11,770 nt of DNA, taken from assembly GCA_003171295.1 (NCBI GenBank), contig PMYF01000922.1:1064-12833 (forward strand), written 5' to 3'. Each line of letters opens with the position of its first letter. Positions within the stretch are counted from its first letter, which is position 1. Origin of the DNA: Acidobacteriota bacterium. Its GTDB lineage: Bacteria; Acidobacteriota; Terriglobia; UBA7540. This document shows positions 8,557 to 11,770 of the stretch, in pieces. The notes beneath the pieces were generated by a model. The model was given only the letters and a program-made list of their open reading frames with translations. It made no database searches and had not been told where the DNA came from. Both the position numbers and the translations under genes were made by a program.

Positions 8557-8805
8557 TTATCTCTTTTTCTTGGCTTCTTGCCCGGAAGCGGCCGCCAGAA
8601 AGCGGTCGCATTGCTCGGCATGCAGTTTCGCCGCTTCGGCGTCGTGATGAATTGCATGTTGACTGTGTCCGTGAGCAAGGTAGGCGTGGTGCGCGGCCTT
8701 TTCATGCTCCGCGGCCTCGTCGTATTTCGCTGCCTCTTTGTAATGGTAGGCCGCGCGCTCATGATGACGAGAAGCGTGATGGTAATGTTCCCAAGTCTTC
8801 GACAT
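8557..8805 (-). CDS. Small His/Ala-rich helical protein
   Basis: An 82-residue cytoplasmic protein starting MSKTWEHYHHASRHHERA. The frame stays open 35 codons upstream, but ATG 8805 is preferred: a purine-rich AAAGAGAAG lies just before it, and the sequence upstream is low-complexity and non-conserved in look. Almost the whole chain is predicted helix with a repeating pattern in which His pairs and Ala pairs recur every three to four residues (YHYKEAAKYDEAAEHEKAAH, then HAYLAHGHSQHAIHHDAEAA). It contains about 15 His and ends in a basic AKKKR. Similar short unannotated His/Ala-rich proteins occur widely in Proteobacteria and Acidobacteria. Metal binding or a stress role is a guess from composition. 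The next gene on this strand starts 82 bases downstream, so the two may be co-transcribed. Confidence 0.75.
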   Translation of the reverse strand: MSKTWEHYHHASRHHERAAYHYKEAAKYDEAAEHEKAAHHAYLAHGHSQHAIHHDAEAAKLHAEQCDRFLAAASGQEAKKKR

Positions 8806-9426
8806 ACACTTCTCTTTCTTTAGGTTTCTGGCGAGTTTCTGGGATCGATAAAACTTTCCTGAACAGATGCTCAGACACCCCGCAGCAGATTGGGCCGCCC
8901 GGGAAATCAAAAACTATTGTTTCATTCCGACTCCGCCCTTGTCTGGTCAAAAGGGAACATAGGATCTCCAAGCCCTTTGTTGGCAAAGAGGATTCCCGTC
9001 GAGCGTGCGCTGGTTCCCTTGTCGGGAAAGCAGGTTCACTTGACCGGGGACGGATGCCCCAGGCCCTTTTGGGGGGGCAGCGCCCAGAGAGGGCTGTGGG
9101 CGAGCGAGAAAGGATTTAACGGTGTGGATTCGCGTTCAGTAACCGAGGACGGTTGCTGAAGCCTCAGGGTCGCTCCCACGAAAGCAAGGACGGGATTACA
9201 TTTCGAGTTCGACGCCGGTCAAGCGGCTGCGCCCTAAACCTGACCCGCTACCCGCTTTAGATTTTGCCCGGGAAATGCCGTGGGACGGTTTCGTCTGTCC
9301 CCAAGGATCTGTCCTCAATATCCGAACAATATGTCGTTCTCCGGTTACGCCAATTCGCGTGAATATTTGCTGCCGTTGGGGAGGATAGCGAGACGAAGCG
9401 AGGGCGGGGCGAGAGGTGAAAAATGG
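8806..9426. other. Gene-poor stretch with small hairpins
   Basis: I see no supportable gene in these 620 bases; the open frames are short, lack family patterns and have no ribosome sites. Contents worth noting: CGCCCA (9081-9086) opposite TGGGCG (9097-9102) just after a G7 run, and a 7-bp hairpin at 9282-9301 (GGGACGG and CTGTCCC, one G-T pair, loop TTTCGT). The latter lies about 125 bases beyond the stop of the methyltransferase gene that reads toward it. Either could be a terminator or a dispersed palindromic repeat, but neither has a convincing T-tract. Confidence 0.4.
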
Positions 9427-10197
9427 CTACGCGGCTCGAAACAGCAGCAGATCCAAACTGAACGTCACTCGCATCGCTTCGACTGGCTGCGATCGCATCG
9501 GCCGATAAATCGAAAGCAGGACGTCGTGAACGGCGGCAGCGTCGAGATCGGCGGTGGTGGTGATGCGGCGCCGATTGACGAGCGCGAAGTCGTGCACGAA
9601 TGTCTCGATGGTTCGGGCCACGCGATCACGGCCCGCGCCGCGCAGCTCGAGGAGATCCTCAGGCGCGGGAATGGCCACGAGGAGGCGCCCGTCATCGCGC
9701 AGGACACGCCGGAATTCGCGCGCATTCATCCGCCCCGTGATCGACAGGACGATCGAGAACGAGCGGTCGGCGTATGGCACGACGCGATCGGCATTGGCCA
9801 CGATCCACTCGCATCCGGGGTAGCGCCGCGCCGCGACATCAATGGCCGGAATCGAGATATCGACGCCATGCGCGTCGAAGCCGGTCTGGCGAGCCAGGGT
9901 ACCGAGGTAGAAACCGTCACCGCAGCCGGCATCGAGAACGATCTCGCGGGGCGATGCGACCATGATCTCCGCGATCGCGCGCAGCAGCGGGTCGGTCACG
10001 CCGCGATCGTGCAATCGCCGCCGCCCTGCGACGGCAGCCGCCGTGTCTCCCGGCTGCTTTGATCTTCGCTCCTGTGGCTGAAGCAGGTTGATGTATCCGC
10101 TGCGCGCGAAGTCGAACGAATGTCCGCGCGTGCAGAGCAGTCGCCGCCCCTCGCGCATCAGCGCCATGTGGCAGCCGCGGACGGGGCAGAGTAGCAT
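9427..10197 (-). CDS. rlmA: 23S rRNA (guanine-N1)-methyltransferase, RlmA family
   Basis: A 256-residue SAM-dependent methyltransferase of the RlmA family, which methylates N1 of a guanine in helix 35 of 23S rRNA (G745 for the Gram-negative type, G748 for the Gram-positive type). The N-terminal zinc knuckle is intact (Cys4, Cys9, Cys22, His26: LLCPVRGCH and LLCTRGHSFDF). The family-typical SGYINLLQ follows at about residues 33-40. The SAM-binding motif VLDAGCGDG lies at residues 87-95, and a downstream VAIPAPEDLLEL region matches the fold. Length fits the family, slightly short of 270. Composition stands out: frequent CGCGATCG-like words and high G+C unlike the flanking genes, suggesting acquisition from another lineage. 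There is no Shine-Dalgarno before ATG 10197; a TATACT box lies only 6 bases upstream. Which guanine is modified cannot be decided from the sequence alone. Confidence 0.85.
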   Translation of the reverse strand: MLLCPVRGCHMALMREGRRLLCTRGHSFDFARSGYINLLQPQERRSKQPGDTAAAVAGRRRLHDRGVTDPLLRAIAEIMVASPREIVLDAGCGDGFYLGTLARQTGFDAHGVDISIPAIDVAARRYPGCEWIVANADRVVPYADRSFSIVLSITGRMNAREFRRVLRDDGRLLVAIPAPEDLLELRGAGRDRVARTIETFVHDFALVNRRRITTTADLDAAAVHDVLLSIYRPMRSQPVEAMRVTFSLDLLLFRAA

Positions 10198-10203
10198 GCG
10201 TCG

Positions 10204-10209
10204 AGTATA
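10204..10209 (-). promoter_or_regulatory. Possible -10 element giving a leaderless rlmA transcript
   Basis: On the minus strand TATACT ends 6 bases before the ATG at 10197. A transcript begun from it would start at or next to the start codon, which agrees with the missing Shine-Dalgarno. No convincing -35 hexamer is seen 16-18 bases further upstream. Confidence 0.35.
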
Positions 10210-10270
10210 GCGGTTGGTGACGCCCCGATGATAATGAAGTGCGTGAGCAGCTAAGAATCCGGACAGAACA

Positions 10271-10495
10271 ACGGTGCAGCGCCGAAGCCTGGAGGAAGTA
10301 GTTGGCCCTCTCCTCGTTCTGGGTTTTTAAGACGATGGTCGAGTTGGGGGCCGAGGTCACGTCCTCCTTGAAGCCGCGCCCGACCCTGAACAACTGCGGG
10401 ATGCTTTGCCTCGAGAAGAGGCAGGCGGTGCTCGTGCCGCGCGCGGTGTTGAGGATATGAGCGAAGTTCTGGTAGTAGCGGCCGTTCAGGGGGAA
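10271..10495 (-). pseudogene. Fragment of a TraG/TraD-type conjugative coupling protein
   Basis: About 75 codons remain of a type IV secretion coupling protein, the ATPase that brings DNA to the conjugation channel. The fragment runs from FPLNGRYYQNFAHILNTARG through ACLFSRQSIPQLFRVGRGFK to IVLKTQNEERANYFLQASAL. This corresponds to the C-terminal TraG/TraD region, where relatives show a helix with NTAR or KARS, then a [LS]xQSIxQL motif and a TK[IV]VLRTQDxE-like strand. It is bounded by a stop codon at 10496-10498. Beyond residue 75 the frame continues without family resemblance. No Walker motifs or relaxase are present, so it is a relic. It probably marks a decayed conjugative or integrative element together with the recombinase pieces at 10864-11283. 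Confidence 0.6.
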
Positions 10496-10521
10496 CTATG
10501 ATCGGCAGCTCAACACCGCGC
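10441..10521. repeat. 13-bp perfect inverted repeat around the coupling-protein fragment end
   Basis: GCGCGGTGTTGAG at 10441-10453 is exactly complementary to CTCAACACCGCGC at 10509-10521. The left arm encodes the LNTAR residues of the coupling-protein fragment; the right arm is outside it, after the stop. A 55-base spacer separates the arms. It may be a small inverted duplication created when the element broke up. Confidence 0.5.
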
Positions 10522-10803
10522 AGGGCCCGCGGTCAGGCCCTGCGGCTTTTCCAGCGACGCGGGCACTAGCCACGCCGCCACAAGATAATCCAAATTTCCG
10601 TAAGTCGCGTCATCAAAGCCACGGCGCGGTGGAAAAGCCCAAGGCTGAACCGCGAACCTTGCGCTACATTTTCTCTTGCGTGCCTCCTCATCCAGCCGCC
10701 GCGGATTGACGATTGCCACTTTGCCCTTGGATTCGAAAGCGCGAATCTGAGGAAGAACCGCAGACCTCAGCGACGGAGGTCCGCGCCACGCTTGCTCGAC
10801 CAC
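10510..10803 (-). other. Unassigned stretch, one weak 97-codon open frame
   Basis: The 300-odd bases between the coupling-protein fragment and the palindromic repeat hold no gene I can name. One open frame, from GTG 10803 to a stop at 10510, reads VAIVNPRRLDEEARKRKC and later GFDDATYGNLDYLVAAWLVP. This looks protein-like but matches no family I know, and no ribosome site precedes the GTG. It could be a piece of another broken gene. Confidence 0.2.
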
Positions 10804-10851
10804 CCCTGGCCCGTTCCTGAATCAGGTAGGGAGTGTGCAGGCGCACGTAGC

Positions 10852-10868
10852 GCCAGCGTCTCGCTGGC
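10852..10868. repeat. REP-like palindrome
   Basis: GCCAGCG (10852-10858), loop TCT, CGCTGGC (10862-10868): a perfect 7-bp stem with a 3-base loop, preceded by GCGCACGTAGC. Short GC-rich palindromes of this make (a gTAGCGCC start, TCT loop) resemble dispersed repeats I have seen in Acidobacteriota genomes; that comparison is from memory. It directly abuts the recombinase fragment. Confidence 0.5.
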
Positions 10869-10932
10869 CACCCGGCAAGTCGGCGAACTGCTGGGTATCA
10901 AGTGGGCGGACGTCGATTTCGATAAGTTATTT
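10864..10932 (+). pseudogene. Tyrosine recombinase fragment, box I region
   Basis: The frame reads LATRQVGELLGIKWADVDFD, closely matching the box I region of phage-type integrases (usual form TG[LM]RxGELLGLxWxDVDF). In relatives the catalytic Arg lies two residues before the GEL; here that place holds Gln (CAA, one transition from an Arg codon), so activity is lost in any case. Resemblance begins right after the palindrome at 10852-10868 and ends 8 bases before a tRNA remnant. The neighbouring codons show no integrase pattern. Confidence 0.6.
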
Positions 10933-10939
10933 AGAATGT

Positions 10940-10988
10940 TGGCGTCCCCGACGGGATTTGAACCCGTGTTACCGCCGTGAAAGGGCGA
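10940..10988 (-). tRNA. Partial tRNA-Glu(TTC), 3' portion only (candidate att site)
   Basis: On the minus strand the sequence runs from the anticodon stem to the CCA end of a tRNA-Glu. The anticodon arm (10972-10988) has stem TCGCC/GGCGG with one G-T pair, loop CTTTCAC, anticodon TTC at 10979-10981. The variable region is TAAC. The T arm (10951-10967) has stem ACGGG/CCCGT and loop TTCAAAT. Then come CGGGGAC, discriminator G and CCA. The matching 5' acceptor strand (GTCCCCG) and D arm are absent from the 60 bases beyond 10988, so the molecule cannot fold as a tRNA. This 3' segment is what a tyrosine recombinase usually leaves as an attachment-site repeat. Confidence 0.8.
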
Positions 10989-11241
10989 ATAACGCCTCCA
11001 GCGGACCCGCGCCAAATCGCTAAATTCTCGAATCTTAAGGACCGCCCCTTGCACTTATGCTGTAATTGGTGGGTCTTCGAGCCCATCCTAAGCAACCTGA
11101 AAGCAACCACGTTTTAAGTCTTTTCTGAGTCCCGTGAAAGCCCTGAAACTGGATAATTCCAAGAGTAGACAGTGTATGATTTCCATAACACGAGCATGGG
11201 CTTGGCAGCGGGCTCGCGTCACAGTGACAGCGATTGACGCC

Positions 11242-11283
11242 CGTGGACTCCAATTCCACATCCTTCGTCACCACTTCATCACC
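11242..11283 (+). pseudogene. Possible tyrosine recombinase fragment, box II region
   Basis: The frame reads RGLQFHILRHHFIT, close to the box II HxxR signature of phage-type integrases (GLRFHDLRHTFIT-like), with His at 11257-11259 and Arg three residues later. The expected following residues (the GH of box II and the Tyr nucleophile) are not found. It lies about 360 bases after the box I fragment and in the same frame, roughly the spacing seen inside one integrase gene, but the tRNA remnant lies between them. The short length makes this tentative. Confidence 0.4.
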
Positions 11284-11357
11284 GGGAATAGAACGTATGG
11301 TTTCCCCGGCTTTCGAAGCGAGGGCAGCCCATCCCTGGCAACGCCCCGGAGCTCGGC

Positions 11358-11386
11358 TTGACTATTTCTCTTCGGCGTCCTAGTTT
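11358..11386 (+). promoter_or_regulatory. Weak candidate promoter for the second PilZ gene
   Basis: TTGACT at 11358-11363 is a good -35 match. A poor -10 candidate, TAGTTT (11381-11386), follows after 17 bases. The start codon of the PilZ gene is 43 bases further. Weak support from the -10. Confidence 0.3.
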
Positions 11387-11428
11387 GAATATATCCCGGT
11401 AGCCTAACGGTGGGCTGGGAGACTGCCG

Positions 11429-11746
11429 ATGCAAACCGTTCCTTTTGCTCACCTTCGTCGGTCACAACGTGAAGCCGCGACAATTCCGGTTATTCTTGTG
11501 GTGCCTTCCGAAGGCAGCAAGGACCATGAAGCGTGTATGATTGACGTCTCGCACCTAGGCGTACGCGTTCGGACTGCTCTGAAGTTGGTTCCCGGGGAGC
11601 AGGTTGGAGTCGTGCCCAAGGGCGAATTCCCGCACGCGGTCCCAACCCGCTTGATGTGGCTCCCGACCCGCGTGGTGTGGGTGCGAGGAGAGCCCGGCCT
11701 CTGGTTCGTCGCGGGATTAGAATTCCTGCAAACCCTGCCAACTTAA
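11429..11746 (+). CDS. Single-domain PilZ protein
   Basis: A 105-residue protein made of one PilZ domain, expected to bind c-di-GMP in the cytoplasm. Both signature motifs are present near the start of the domain: RRSQR (RxxxR) at about residues 10-14 and DVSHLG (DxSxxG) at about residues 39-44. After these come the beta strands GVRVRTALKLVPGEQVGVVP, TRVVWVRGE and WFVAGLEFLQ, the usual PilZ ending. GGGAG lies 7 bases before ATG 11429, so the start is well supported. There is no output domain, so it would act by binding a partner. It is the nearest intact gene to the decayed element on its left and probably belongs to the original chromosome. Confidence 0.85.
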   Translation: MQTVPFAHLRRSQREAATIPVILVVPSEGSKDHEACMIDVSHLGVRVRTALKLVPGEQVGVVPKGEFPHAVPTRLMWLPTRVVWVRGEPGLWFVAGLEFLQTLPT

Positions 11747-11770
11747 CTGTCACTCGCCACTATTCCATCC

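Noticed and set aside
9280..10062. A 260-codon plus-strand open frame opposite rlmA
   Set aside because: The minus-strand frame carries the zinc knuckle and SAM motif of RlmA; the plus frame is rich in Arg and has no recognisable features.
10940..11030. An intact tRNA-Glu gene
   Set aside because: The 3' half is clear, but no 5' acceptor strand or D arm is found in the bases that should contain them.
1..11770. CRISPR array or phage gene cluster
   Set aside because: No regularly spaced direct repeats and no phage structural genes are visible; the only phage-type signals are the recombinase fragments on the right.

Overview
The window looks like a chromosomal stretch from a free-living soil-type bacterium, most likely an Acidobacteriota member. 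This is an inference from the style of the genes, not a measured placement. The reasons are two PilZ proteins, a Tat-exported nitrilase-family protein, a beta-barrel outer-membrane protein opening with a GGPPFRSDDP-type sequence (so a Gram-negative envelope), moderately high G+C, and abundant decayed mobile DNA. Intact genes are outnumbered by broken ones: this is accessory, decaying sequence between two c-di-GMP-type receptor genes.

Left part (1-4093). A two-PilZ protein with a central four-cysteine knuckle (245-1123, +) is followed by a dead integrase-type transposase (about 1257-2340, +) with one frameshift and three stops. Next comes a nitrilase-superfamily amidohydrolase with a Tat signal (2560-3410, -), broken by a single missing base. 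Then there is the N-terminal stub of a second, unrelated transposase (about 3575-3873, -).

Centre (4094-8805), all on the minus strand. Reading in transcription order: a small His/Ala-rich helical protein (8557-8805), an exported beta-barrel protein (7617-8474), then a tight two-gene unit with its own candidate promoter. The unit is an unrecognised 257-residue protein (6642-7415) whose end overlaps the start of an 853-residue TPR-CHAT caspase-like peptidase (4094-6655). The His/Cys dyad of the CHAT domain is intact. This pair is the best candidate for an undescribed system: a CHAT protease co-translated with a probable partner, sensor or substrate. Relatedness to defence-type CHAT systems is inference.

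Right part (8806-11770). About 620 bases without a gene lead to a 23S rRNA guanine-N1 methyltransferase gene of the RlmA family (9427-10197, -), whose composition differs from the rest. Beyond it is a graveyard of an integrative element: a coupling-protein (TraG/TraD-type) fragment, a 13-bp perfect inverted repeat, a REP-like palindrome, a tyrosine-recombinase box I fragment, the 3' part of a tRNA-Glu (anticodon arm to CCA), and a second recombinase fragment with a box II HxxR-like motif. This reads as an integration scar at a tRNA-Glu target. The window closes with a single-domain PilZ protein (11429-11746, +).
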